In this document: one piece after another, positions 27,026 through 35,198 of the stretch | How positions within the stretch are numbered: the stretch's first letter is position 1 | How the letters are laid out: each line of letters starts with the position of its first letter | Source of the DNA: Sphingorhabdus sp. EL138 | GTDB taxonomy: Bacteria; Pseudomonadota; Alphaproteobacteria; Sphingomonadales; Sphingomonadaceae | Length of the DNA: 64,000 nt | Assembly: GCF_945890115.1 (NCBI RefSeq) | Contig: NZ_CAMDCK010000005.1 | Coordinates: 62,001-126,000, forward strand | Direction: 5' to 3' | Made by a program: the position numbers and the translations under genes | Notes under the pieces: generated by a model | The model's input: only the letters and a program-made list of their open reading frames with translations | What the model was told of the DNA's origin: nothing | Databases searched by the model: none

Positions 27026-27957
27026 CATTGACCGCTACACCCTTTGCGCATCTCGATTTGCCAGCGTTAAAGACTGAGCCAAAGCTTTGGTCGATCTGGT
27101 TGACGCGTATCCTGTCCGGTGCTGTGCTGATCGCCCTCGTGCTCCAACTTGGCCAGATCGACGCCAAGCAGTTGCACAACGCATTACCGCATAATTTATG
27201 GTTTCTGCCGGTTTTGCTCGCATTATATTGTGCTCTTCCCGTTGCTGATTGGATCATATTTCGACGTCTCTGGGCCCTGCCAGCGTCGGGATTTTTTATC
27301 CTTCTTGCCAAACGTATCGGTAATGAAGTGCTCATATCCTATGCAGGCGAAGTCTATTTTTATCTATGGGCTCGTAAACGCACGGATTTAAGCGCAGCGC
27401 CCTTTGGGGCCATTAAGGACGTAAACATTCTCTCTGCCTTGGCAGCGAATCTCGTCGCGTTGCTGTTGTTGGTTCTGACTTATCCATTTTTGTCGCAACT
27501 ACGTCTTGGCGCCTATACTGACGCATCAGTCCTATGCGCCGCTGCCATGTTGTTGACGTCATTCCTGATATTGTTCTTTTCGCGCCGTGTATTCACGCTT
27601 GAGCGTCCGCAATTATGGTGGATTTTTGGAGTCCACATTCTTCGTTTATCGGCAGGCGTGCTTTTGTGTGCCTTATTATGGTTCATAATTTTACCAGGAC
27701 CGCATTTTGCCTTTTGGCTGGTCTTGTCGATGATCCGGCTACTGGTCGGACGGTTACCATTTTTGCCCAACAAGGAAGCCCTTTTTGCTGTCATCGCGGT
27801 ATTCTTAGTCGGCCAAGACAGCGCGGTTTCAACGCTGATAACGCTTACAGCGACCACAATCTTGGCACTGCATATATTGGTTGCCGCAATGTTGGGAGCA
27901 TCGGCGCTGCTTTTCCGAAATCGAGACATATTTCCCGAAATGGGCAAATCGTTATGA
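27022..27957 (+). CDS. Polytopic membrane protein, flippase-like/LPG-synthase-TM type
   Basis: 311 residues, mostly hydrophobic, with about eight to nine predicted helices by eye. The sequence resembles, without a decisive motif, the YbhN-type lysylphosphatidylglycerol synthase transmembrane domain that often travels with glycosyltransferases. Segments such as LAKRIGNEVLISYAGEVYFYLWARKR fit the conserved loop region of that family. Starts at GTG overlapping the GT2 stop, and its own TGA overlaps the ATG of the DUF2141 gene. The likeliest job is moving or holding the lipid-linked product of the neighbouring glycosyltransferases; this is inference from context. Confidence 0.65.
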   Translation: MTLTATPFAHLDLPALKTEPKLWSIWLTRILSGAVLIALVLQLGQIDAKQLHNALPHNLWFLPVLLALYCALPVADWIIFRRLWALPASGFFILLAKRIGNEVLISYAGEVYFYLWARKRTDLSAAPFGAIKDVNILSALAANLVALLLLVLTYPFLSQLRLGAYTDASVLCAAAMLLTSFLILFFSRRVFTLERPQLWWIFGVHILRLSAGVLLCALLWFIILPGPHFAFWLVLSMIRLLVGRLPFLPNKEALFAVIAVFLVGQDSAVSTLITLTATTILALHILVAAMLGASALLFRNRDIFPEMGKSL

Positions 27958-28499
27958 AGTATATATCGGCCCTCGCAATCATCGGCGTGTCTATTTCTGC
28001 ACATGCTAGCGTGCCACCTAAGGCTGAACGCGGACGACAAGGCGCCGATTGCCGGTTGGCAGAAACAGGGCCTGCGGTTAATGTCAGCGTTATCGGTTTA
28101 AAGGACCGCAAAGGTAAGCTCATCTTGGAGCTTTACCCCGACAATGATGCTGATTTGCTTCAAAGCGACAAGCTATTGATTGCGGCTGGCAAACCCTTTC
28201 GGCGCGTGCCGATGGCTGTCCCGAGCGCCGGACCTGTATCGATATGCATGCGCGCGCCAGCCCCAGGACGATACGCGTTGGTTATCCTGCATGACCGCGA
28301 TGACAACGGAAAATTTGGTCTATCGGGTGATGGCGTCGGGTTTGCCAACAACCCCAAGCTGGGCTTGCGTAAGCCTAAAGCAACGGCCGTTGCACTTGCG
28401 CTTGGACCGGGTGTGCGGTCCATCTCGATTGTCATGAATTATCGGCAGGGTATTGGCGTTGGGCCAATCAAAAGCCAAACGGCGGAGGGCCAGCCGTGA
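27954..28499 (+). CDS. Exported DUF2141 protein
   Basis: 181 residues. A signal peptide (MKYISALAIIGVSISAHA, cleavage probably after HASVP) sends it to the periplasm. The body fits the DUF2141 family: VNVSVIGLKDRKGKLILELYP at the start, then GRYALVILHDRDDNGKF, an acidic loop that looks able to bind calcium, and GFANNPKLGLRKP. Biochemical role of DUF2141 is unknown. ATG at 27954 overlaps the previous stop (ATGA), and its TGA overlaps the GTG of the GT4 gene. Its place inside a glycosyltransferase operon suggests a role in exporting or handling an envelope glycan or glycolipid. Confidence 0.85.
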   Translation: MKYISALAIIGVSISAHASVPPKAERGRQGADCRLAETGPAVNVSVIGLKDRKGKLILELYPDNDADLLQSDKLLIAAGKPFRRVPMAVPSAGPVSICMRAPAPGRYALVILHDRDDNGKFGLSGDGVGFANNPKLGLRKPKATAVALALGPGVRSISIVMNYRQGIGVGPIKSQTAEGQP

Positions 28500-29671
28500 A
28501 AATCGTCGATGTCTGCGAATTTTACGCGCCTGAAGGTGGCGGCGTTCGGACCTATATCCATGCAAAGCTCGCATTTGGTGCGCGCCTTGGACATGCCATA
28601 ACCGTGATTGCCCCTGGCAATAGAGACGAAGTGGTTGAATATGGAAACGGGTGCCGGATCATCTACATAAAAGCGCCGCCCCTGCCTTTTGACAAAAAAT
28701 ATGGCATGTTCTGGGACGCGGCCCCGGTTCACGCCATTTTGGACGCAGAACAACCCGATGTGCTGGAGGCATCGTCCCCATGGCGCGGGGCATGGATTGC
28801 CCGCAGTTGGCAGGGCAAGGCGCTGCGATCAATATTCATGCATCATGATCCGTTGTCGGCATGGGCCTATCGCTGGTTCGATGGCGTTGCCTCACGCGAT
28901 GCCATTGATAGGCAGTTTGAATGGTTCTGGCGTTATCTCCGGCGCATGTGCAACAGCTTCGATTACACCATATGTGCGTCGCCCAGCCTTCAGCATAGGC
29001 TGGCCAAGGGCGGCATCTATGGTGCCGTCAACATCCCCATGGGCGTGGATGCAGGTGTTTTCTCGCCCGCTAGAAGACATATGTCCGTGCGGCGCGACCT
29101 GTTGGCCCGTTGCAACTTACCCGACACGGCGACATTATTGTTAGGTATTGGTCGCCATACACCTGAAAAACGCTGGCCCTGTGTCATTGACGCGGTGGCC
29201 CGGGTGGCCGCTAAACGGCCAGTGGGCTTAGTGTTGATAGGCAATGGGCATCAACAGGCGTCAATCATTGAGCATGTAGATGGTAACCCGCATATCCAGT
29301 TGCTTGAACCTGTCCGCAATCGCACGGCGCTGGCAACCATAATGGCCAGTTGCGATGCGCTGGTGCATGGGTCATCTGCTGAGACATTCGGACTGGTCGC
29401 CTCGGAGGCGCTGGCTTCAGGGCTGCCTTTGCTACTCCCTAATGCGGGCGCAGTCGCAGATATTGCACATCCTGATTTCAGCGAAACTTATGTACCGGGG
29501 AACGCGCATGATGCTGCACTCGCGCTCATACGACTTTTGGATCGCGATCAACATCAGCTTCGGTCTGCTGCGCACCACGCCGCTTTAACCGCACGCACAC
29601 TCGACGAGCACTTTACTGAACTATTCCTGACATACGCCAACGCCATTTCAGAAAAACGAGAGGCAGCATAA
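28496..29671 (+). CDS. Family 4 glycosyltransferase
   Basis: 391 residues, GT-B fold. The N-terminal domain starts MKIVDVCEFYAPEGGGVRTY, with the glycine-rich acceptor-side loop of GT4 enzymes. The C-terminal donor domain has LLGIGRHTPEKRW and the EX7E motif in HGSSAETFGLVASEALASG, the retaining-transferase signature near residue 300. Sugar and acceptor are unknown. It starts at GTG overlapping the DUF2141 stop. Its TAA overlaps by one base the ATG of a 47-codon ORF. Confidence 0.92.
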   Translation: MKIVDVCEFYAPEGGGVRTYIHAKLAFGARLGHAITVIAPGNRDEVVEYGNGCRIIYIKAPPLPFDKKYGMFWDAAPVHAILDAEQPDVLEASSPWRGAWIARSWQGKALRSIFMHHDPLSAWAYRWFDGVASRDAIDRQFEWFWRYLRRMCNSFDYTICASPSLQHRLAKGGIYGAVNIPMGVDAGVFSPARRHMSVRRDLLARCNLPDTATLLLGIGRHTPEKRWPCVIDAVARVAAKRPVGLVLIGNGHQQASIIEHVDGNPHIQLLEPVRNRTALATIMASCDALVHGSSAETFGLVASEALASGLPLLLPNAGAVADIAHPDFSETYVPGNAHDAALALIRLLDRDQHQLRSAAHHAALTARTLDEHFTELFLTYANAISEKREAA

Positions 29672-29814
29672 TGACCGCAATCTTGCGCATGTACCACCAA
29701 GTAGCAGTAGTCCCGACGCGGGGCACAAGGCGACGGTTGAACCAGATCGTACGCTACCCAAAACCTTTATGGTATTACCTCTTGCGCTTTGCGTTCCGCA
29801 ACAGTCAAAAATAA
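29671..29814 (+). CDS. 47-residue basic peptide coupled to the GT4 gene
   Basis: The ATG shares one base with the GT4 stop (TAATG), the classic arrangement for translational re-initiation. The peptide begins MTAILRMYHQVAVVPTRG, then has a run of Arg, and ends with an aromatic/hydrophobic stretch (PLWYYLLRFAF) and a basic tail RNSQK. With about eight Arg, it looks like a small membrane-associated basic protein. AGGCAG just upstream may serve as its binding site. I do not recognise a family. It ends the operon. Confidence 0.55.
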   Translation: MTAILRMYHQVAVVPTRGTRRRLNQIVRYPKPLWYYLLRFAFRNSQK

Positions 29815-29897
29815 GCAAGAATGGATGTTAGCGTGACCGCGAAGGTCTAACCCGCAACCTGTCAGACCCGCGGACCGCATCGGGACGCCTCCGCCCG

Positions 29898-31148
29898 CTA
29901 TTCGCTTCTCAACGCCTCAATCGGCGATAGCCGCGATGCCCTGATGGCGGGATAGCCGCCGAAAACCAGACCGATCACTGCAGAAAAAGCGACCGCCATT
30001 ATCGCCGTATCAAGGCCGATTGGCGCGGGGAATTCGGCTACCCGCTCGAAAATCGAGGCGGCCAATATGGCCAGCGACAGCCCAATTGCCCCGCCGATCA
30101 CGCACAATACGGCTGCCTCCACCAGAAACTGGTTGCGAATATCGCTGCGTTTTGCGCCCAACGCCATGCGCAGCCCGATTTCACGGGTGCGTTCTGTGAC
30201 GCTGACGAGCATGATGTTCATGATACCAATCCCGCCGACCAGCAGCGAAATCGATGCAATGGCGACAAGTACGGCCTGAAATATTTGCGTTACTTCGCCC
30301 GTGGTTTCGGCAATTTCGGTTGTCGTGCGCACGGTGAAGGGGTTGATCTTGCCTTTCGCCACGCGGTACCGGTCGCGCAACAAACGCTCTATTTCCTTTT
30401 GCCCCGAAAGCAGCGAATCTTCATCCTCAAAACCGACAAAGATCAACGTCACATCGTCGGGGCCCTGTGTAGCGGTGGTCAATAAACGTTGGCGTAACGT
30501 CGTTATCGGCACGACAATTTGGTCGTCATTATCATTGCCCAAATTGCTGCCCTTGCTTTCCAGAAGACCGATGACAGTGAAGGGCACGCGGTTAATCCGA
30601 ATGGTTTCACCAACCGGACTTGTTTCGGGGAACAGCTTATTAGCGACGGTTTCGCCAATAACGGCAACGCGCGCCGCCGAACCAATGTCGCTTTGCGTTA
30701 GAAACCGGCCTTCAGATGCTGTGATATTGGAGACTATGCCATATTCAGGGGTCGCGCCGGTTGCCTGCGTCGTTGCACTTCGTCCCGGCGTCACAATCTG
30801 GACACTACTGCGGATTTGCGGAGCGACCGCGCTGACGCCCGATACCTCACGCAGAATTGCCTGACCGTCGCGCTCGGTCAATCTGCCGCGATCACTTGGT
30901 CGTGGGGGACCACTGCCGCTATCGGGCTGCGGCACCACAATGGCCATGTTCGACCCCAAAGTCGCGATTTGCTGCGACACCGAAACCTGCGCGCCGTTCC
31001 CGACTGCAACGGCCAATATCACCGAGAATACCCCAATCATCACGCCCAAAGTGGTCAGGATTGAACGCATCAAATTGGTGCGCAGCGCCGTCAGCGCAAT
31101 CGCGACATTCACGCCCCACCCGGCAAACGACGTGAGCACATCTTTCAT
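29898..31148 (-). CDS. ABC transporter permease, MacB/FtsX family
   Basis: 416 residues. An N-terminal helix, a periplasmic MacB core domain (about 50-270) and three C-terminal helices of the FtsX domain, including GGIGIMNIMLVSVTERTREI, the hallmark segment. In E. coli MacB the ATPase is fused to this domain; here it is a separate gene directly upstream with a 4-base overlap. With the adaptor gene it should form a tripartite mechanotransducing exporter for peptides, lipoproteins or macrolides. Last gene of the three. Confidence 0.92.
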   Translation of the reverse strand: MKDVLTSFAGWGVNVAIALTALRTNLMRSILTTLGVMIGVFSVILAVAVGNGAQVSVSQQIATLGSNMAIVVPQPDSGSGPPRPSDRGRLTERDGQAILREVSGVSAVAPQIRSSVQIVTPGRSATTQATGATPEYGIVSNITASEGRFLTQSDIGSAARVAVIGETVANKLFPETSPVGETIRINRVPFTVIGLLESKGSNLGNDNDDQIVVPITTLRQRLLTTATQGPDDVTLIFVGFEDEDSLLSGQKEIERLLRDRYRVAKGKINPFTVRTTTEIAETTGEVTQIFQAVLVAIASISLLVGGIGIMNIMLVSVTERTREIGLRMALGAKRSDIRNQFLVEAAVLCVIGGAIGLSLAILAASIFERVAEFPAPIGLDTAIMAVAFSAVIGLVFGGYPAIRASRLSPIEALRSE

Positions 31149-31858
31149 GCCGCACTGGCCCTGCGGCGCGACTTAACCGCCGCATCTTCAATCACCTGCC
31201 CGTCGCGAAAGACAATCCGCCGCGCGGCATATTCGGCAATATCGGGTTCGTGGGTGACGAGCACAACGGTTATGCCGTCATCATTCAATTTCTGAAAAAT
31301 GCCCATAATGTCCAAGGATGTTTGGGTGTCCAATGCGCCCGTTGGCTCGTCCGCCAGCAGCATCAGCGGGTCTGTGACCAAGGCCCGCGCGATGGCCACA
31401 CGCTGTTGCTGCCCACCCGAAAGCTTGGCAGGGGTGTTCTGCAGGCGGTTGGCAAGGCCCATGGCCTCCAGCCTGTCCTGAGCGCGCCTGCGCCGCTCGG
31501 CATAGCCAATCCCAGCATAGATAAGCGGCACCGCGACATTATCGAGCGCGCTGGTCCGTGCGAGCAGATTGAACTGCTGAAACACGAAACCGATCTTGCG
31601 GTTGCGTATTTCGGCCAGCGCATCGCTATCCAGCGTTTTGGTATCGATCCCGTCCAACAACAATGTGCCTGATGTCGGAATGTCCAAGCAACCGATCATG
31701 TTCATGAAGGTCGATTTGCCCGACCCGCTTGCCCCCATGATCGCGACAAATTCGCCACGCGAAATAGACAGCGAGACATTGTTGACCGCATGAACAATTT
31801 CGCCGCCAATCGCATAATCCTTGACCAGATTATGCGTTTCAAGAAGCGGCGTTGTCAT
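31145..31858 (-). CDS. ABC transporter ATP-binding protein, MacB/LolD type
   Basis: 237 residues from ATG 31858 ([15 protein letters not shown]); another ATG two codons earlier is possible. Walker [14 protein letters not shown]-loop [10 protein letters not shown], signature [15 protein letters not shown], Walker [14 protein letters not shown] and H-loop LVTHEPD are all intact. It powers the permease encoded downstream. The gene start lies inside the last 20 bases of the adaptor gene, in another frame, so the three genes are coupled. Confidence 0.95.
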   Translation of the reverse strand: MTTPLLETHNLVKDYAIGGEIVHAVNNVSLSISRGEFVAIMGASGSGKSTFMNMIGCLDIPTSGTLLLDGIDTKTLDSDALAEIRNRKIGFVFQQFNLLARTSALDNVAVPLIYAGIGYAERRRRAQDRLEAMGLANRLQNTPAKLSGGQQQRVAIARALVTDPLMLLADEPTGALDTQTSLDIMGIFQKLNDDGITVVLVTHEPDIAEYAARRIVFRDGQVIEDAAVKSRRRASAA

Positions 31859-33119
31859 CTTCATCCGCGCTTTCGTCGGTTTCTTTCTTGGGCTTCAGCG
31901 ATTTTGTCCGCACCAGTATCTTATCACCGGTCTTTAGGCCCGAAACGACCTCCGTATATTCCTCCCCCTGCAACCCCGTCCGAATAACTCTCCGCACAGG
32001 TCGGTATGCATCGTCGCCGACCAGATATACTTTGGGGCGGACGATTGCCTTTTTGTCCGAAGTCGAAGCCGCTTTTTCCGCCATAGCCTGTGGCCGGTCG
32101 GCCAGGCGCGGCCGAAACCGCATCGCGTTGGTTGGCACCCGCGTGACATTGGTTCGGACATCGGTGATGATTTCGACATTGGCTGTCATGCCTGGCAACA
32201 GCTTTCCATTCACATTATCGACGTCAATAATCACGAGGTAACTGACGACATTTTGGGCCTCTACGGGCGCTTGCCGCACTTGCCGGACCTTTGCCTTGAA
32301 CACATCATCGGGATAGCTGTCGACGGTGAAGCTGACCATCTGCCCCGCTTGCACTTGCCCGATATCGGCTTCATCGACCGATGCCTCAACCTGCATCTTC
32401 GTTGTATCTGCGGCGATTTCGAACAGGTTCGGCGTCTGAAAACTTGCCGCAACGGTTGTGCCCGGTTCGACCAATTTGTTGATGATCACCCCGCTAGCCG
32501 GCGCGACGATAACGGTCCGGTTAAGGTCAAGCGTCGCCGACGACAGCTCGGCATTGCCCTGCCGGATCTGCGCACCGCCGCTTTGCGTTTGCGCCAAGGC
32601 GACCTGCAAGGCATTGCGCGCGCTATTCAACTTGCTCTGCGCGATATCAAGACCCGCCTTTGACACAAAGCCGCGTTCTGCCAGCGCCTTTTGCCTATCA
32701 AAATCGCGTTCTTGAATTTCCAACTCCGCCCGCGCCCGCGCCACATTGGCCGCCGTCTGTTGCAGATTGGCGCGCGCCACGGCCACCTGCGCCTCGGACT
32801 GTTCCACCCGAGCGCGCACCCGCGTCGGGTCGATTTCGGCCAATATTTGCCCTGCCCGCACGCGTGAGTTGAAATCGACATATACTTTGGTGATTTGCCC
32901 CGAAACTTCAGCTCCGACCTTAATCGTGTTCAAGGCGCGCACTTTACCGCTGGCCGAAACCTTGCGAACGACATCACCGCGCGTCACAGCCTCGCTGATA
33001 TATGCATAATCAGGCGGCGTCGGACGAACGGTCCGGTACACGACAAAAAGCAACAGCAGCGCAATCAACACCGACCATATCGGATGGCGTTTCGTCCATG
33101 AAATGAAGGTAGTTAGCAT
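31839..33119 (-). CDS. MacA-like periplasmic adaptor
   Basis: 426 residues. N-terminal membrane anchor (HPIWSVLIALLLLFVVY), then the membrane-fusion layout: barrel-sandwich halves around a long alpha-hairpin (about 100-190, Ala/Gln/Arg-rich heptads), LDLNRTVIVAPASGVIINKLVEPG, and a beta-barrel domain. It should connect the MacB-type ABC pump to an outer membrane channel. No TolC-like gene is adjacent. The C-terminus is acidic ([12 protein letters not shown]). First gene of the three-gene operon. Confidence 0.93.
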   Translation of the reverse strand: MLTTFISWTKRHPIWSVLIALLLLFVVYRTVRPTPPDYAYISEAVTRGDVVRKVSASGKVRALNTIKVGAEVSGQITKVYVDFNSRVRAGQILAEIDPTRVRARVEQSEAQVAVARANLQQTAANVARARAELEIQERDFDRQKALAERGFVSKAGLDIAQSKLNSARNALQVALAQTQSGGAQIRQGNAELSSATLDLNRTVIVAPASGVIINKLVEPGTTVAASFQTPNLFEIAADTTKMQVEASVDEADIGQVQAGQMVSFTVDSYPDDVFKAKVRQVRQAPVEAQNVVSYLVIIDVDNVNGKLLPGMTANVEIITDVRTNVTRVPTNAMRFRPRLADRPQAMAEKAASTSDKKAIVRPKVYLVGDDAYRPVRRVIRTGLQGEEYTEVVSGLKTGDKILVRTKSLKPKKETDESADEDDNAAS

Positions 33120-33393
33120 ATCACCCCGTCCGGTGCCCTTGGTTCGAACCCGCTGTATCTTGAGTTATGGAGGCTGGCTAGCGGTTATGTGGGGTATTTG
33201 TGCGGACGGGCGGGTCATATCCGCCATCCTCCAAAGCTATTTCGGGGATGACGCACTTGTCACCGGAATTCGCCGAAATTTCCATAGGAATCCAGTAAAC
33301 CGAATCACGCATGCTAGACAAAGTTCCGATGGCCGCATAAACAAAAATAAATGGCGTCCGACGGCTTGCTGGCGGCCCAAAGGAGCATTGAGA

Positions 33394-33867
33394 ATGTTTA
33401 GAAAGCGAAAGCCAATTGTTGGCAAATTCAAGGTACGCTCGCTGGAAAGCATCGGCACCGATGAGCGAGACTATGACATAGGCGTGGTCAGGATATGCGG
33501 AAGTTTGCTCGCGAAACTTGGAGGTCGTAATGTGCTGGTGAAGGTTTCGGTTGCTGGCCTATCCGGTCGGAAAAAATCTTTAATCAGAATTGTGCGGGCG
33601 TCCACTGGATCTAATGCCCTAAAAAATAATGAAATTGCTCTACAATACGACGACAGAGAGTTGCTCGGCATCAGATCATTCGAAAGCGAGTATGACATCG
33701 TGATCGAACGAGTTTTTCAATTGATAAGCCAGCCGAGTTTTTTGTGGAACCATACCTCCCCATTAGTAAGGATGAACGCTGCTTTTACAGTAGTCCTAAC
33801 TCTCATGGGAACAGCTTTAGGGTTTTTCCTCGGGTGCCTCTCATCCATAAATGGAGTGATTAATTAG
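33394..33867 (+). CDS. Hypothetical protein with C-terminal membrane anchor
   Basis: 157 residues from ATG 33394, which has AGGAG nine bases upstream; the open frame runs further up but without support. The N-terminal 110 residues are mixed beta-like with basic patches (KFKVRSLESIG, LIRIVRAS, ALQYDDRELLGI); the pattern faintly recalls double-psi beta-barrels, which is only an impression. One hydrophobic helix (about 127-150, AFTVVLTLMGTALGFFLGCL) ends the protein, so it is probably tail-anchored. No family recognised. It stands alone in an AT-richer stretch between the MacA gene and repeat-rich DNA, which may mean recent acquisition. Confidence 0.65.
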   Translation: MFRKRKPIVGKFKVRSLESIGTDERDYDIGVVRICGSLLAKLGGRNVLVKVSVAGLSGRKKSLIRIVRASTGSNALKNNEIALQYDDRELLGIRSFESEYDIVIERVFQLISQPSFLWNHTSPLVRMNAAFTVVLTLMGTALGFFLGCLSSINGVIN

Positions 33868-34152
33868 AATTACAGTAACAGGTGCGTCATCCCCTAAATA
33901 GCTTTCGCTTGAAATGTAGGATTTGTTCTGAGATTCTGTGAGCTACGCCCGCATTTGGTGCGCGACTGGCTCTTTGAATGTGTTGAACCCCAGCCCGGCT
34001 TTTGGACCCGGTAAGCAAACGTCGCAAAGTTGCGGTAAGTTTACAGAAATACCGCGTTTTGGGTATATGTTTGTAAACTTAGGCACGGCAAAGATACGGA
34101 ATTACCGTGACCATTGCGTAACCCCCTTAACTAACCCGTTCAGCAAAAAATG

Positions 34153-34240
34153 CCGTCGCACCAGCGAAGGCTGGTGCCCATCACGTGTGTCTGGCTAGAT
34201 CGACAGGCGCGATAGGCCCCAGCCTGCGCTGGGGCGACGG
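34153..34240. repeat. Pair of inverted palindromic repeats (BIME-like)
   Basis: Left unit 34153-34182 contains the hairpin CACCAGCGAAGGCTGGTG; right unit 34211-34240 contains CCCCAGCCTGCGCTGGGG and is the inverse complement of the left unit apart from a few compensating changes. Two REP-type units in opposite orientation 28 bp apart match the layout of bacterial interspersed mosaic elements. Confidence 0.75.
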
Positions 34241-34353
34241 GTGCTGCATCAATTCTCGGGACAATTCCGGTAACTTGTGCCATCCCCAGAAAACTGGTCA
34301 GGCAAGCCCTCCCACATCATTTACCTGCCATTCCCCAAAAACAAGGCGGGCTT

Positions 34354-34381
34354 TTGACGATAAAAGAAATGACCCTATTGT
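34354..34381 (+). promoter_or_regulatory. Candidate fpr promoter
   Basis: TTGACG (34354-34359), 16-base spacer, TATTGT (34376-34381), giving a leader of about 40 bases before the fpr ATG. The -10 is not ideal. Confidence 0.45.
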
Positions 34382-34429
34382 AAATTGCTCCATTGCCGTG
34401 AAAGAGCGCCCTGAATTATGGAGTAAATA

Positions 34430-35182
34430 ATGGCTTTTTCGACTGTTACGGTTTTAACCACGCATCATTGGAACAAGGGACTGTTTTCCTTTTCGGTGTC
34501 GCGGCCTGCCTCATTTCGCTTTGTCAGCGGTCAATTCGTCATGCTTGGCTTGATGGTCAATGATAAGCCGTTAATGCGTGCCTATTCCATGGCTTCGCCA
34601 TTTTGGGATGAATCGCTGGAGTTTTTAAGCATCATTGTTCCAGATGGTCCGCTGACCAGCTTATTGTGTAAAATCCAACCCGGCGACGAAATCCTGTTGG
34701 GGGCCAAGCCAACCGGCACGCTGACGCTCGACGCGTTGTTGCCCGGTAAGCGGCTGCATTTGATCGGAACCGGAACGGGATTGGCCCCATGGATGTCGAT
34801 CATTCGCGATCCTGAAGCCTATGAGCGTTACGAAAAGATTACCGTTCAGCACACCGTGCGGCAGGTCGAGGATCTGGCCTTTCACGATGCGCTGGTATCG
34901 CAACTCGCGGATGACCCGCTGGTTGCCGCCGAGGCAAAGCTGCAGCTATTCTATGACCCGTCCGTCACGAAAAGTCCGACTTGGACGGGGGAAAATCGTC
35001 GCATCACGCAGAGAATTGAAATCGGGGATTATAAACTTGATCCGGAATTCGACCGCGTCATGCTCTGCGGCAGCATGGCAATGATCAAGGAAACAGGGGC
35101 GTTGTTGGAAAGCCTTGGTTTCACCGAAGGCGCACAATCGCACCCCGGCACTTATGTTCTGGAACGCGCCTTTGTTGGCTGA
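34430..35182 (+). CDS. fpr: Ferredoxin/flavodoxin-NADP+ reductase
   Basis: 250 residues. FAD domain with the flavin-binding RAYSMASP (RxYS) near residue 50 and SGQFVMLGL, NADP domain with LIGTGTGLAPWMSIIRD and the VMLCGSMAMI segment. The C-terminus is YVLERAFVG, the short bacterial-type ending of the FPR subclass. It passes electrons between NADPH and ferredoxin/flavodoxin in the cytosol, commonly as part of oxidative stress defence. GGAGT precedes the ATG. Converges with the sensor kinase gene, 16 bp away. Confidence 0.95.
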   Translation: MAFSTVTVLTTHHWNKGLFSFSVSRPASFRFVSGQFVMLGLMVNDKPLMRAYSMASPFWDESLEFLSIIVPDGPLTSLLCKIQPGDEILLGAKPTGTLTLDALLPGKRLHLIGTGTGLAPWMSIIRDPEAYERYEKITVQHTVRQVEDLAFHDALVSQLADDPLVAAEAKLQLFYDPSVTKSPTWTGENRRITQRIEIGDYKLDPEFDRVMLCGSMAMIKETGALLESLGFTEGAQSHPGTYVLERAFVG

Positions 35183-35198
35183 CGATAGGCAGGGATGC

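Larger units (their letters stand above)
33868..34429. other. Repeat-bearing non-coding region
   Basis: This 560-bp stretch has no convincing gene. It holds an inverted repeat AAGTTTAC/GTAAACTT at 34037-34044 and 34073-34080, a pair of inverted palindromic repeats at 34153-34240, and the fpr promoter near its end. Confidence 0.6.

Noticed and set aside
26499-27335. 278-codon minus-strand frame opposite GT2
   Set aside because: Arg/Cys-rich, spans a GT2/membrane-protein junction on the other strand; not protein-like.
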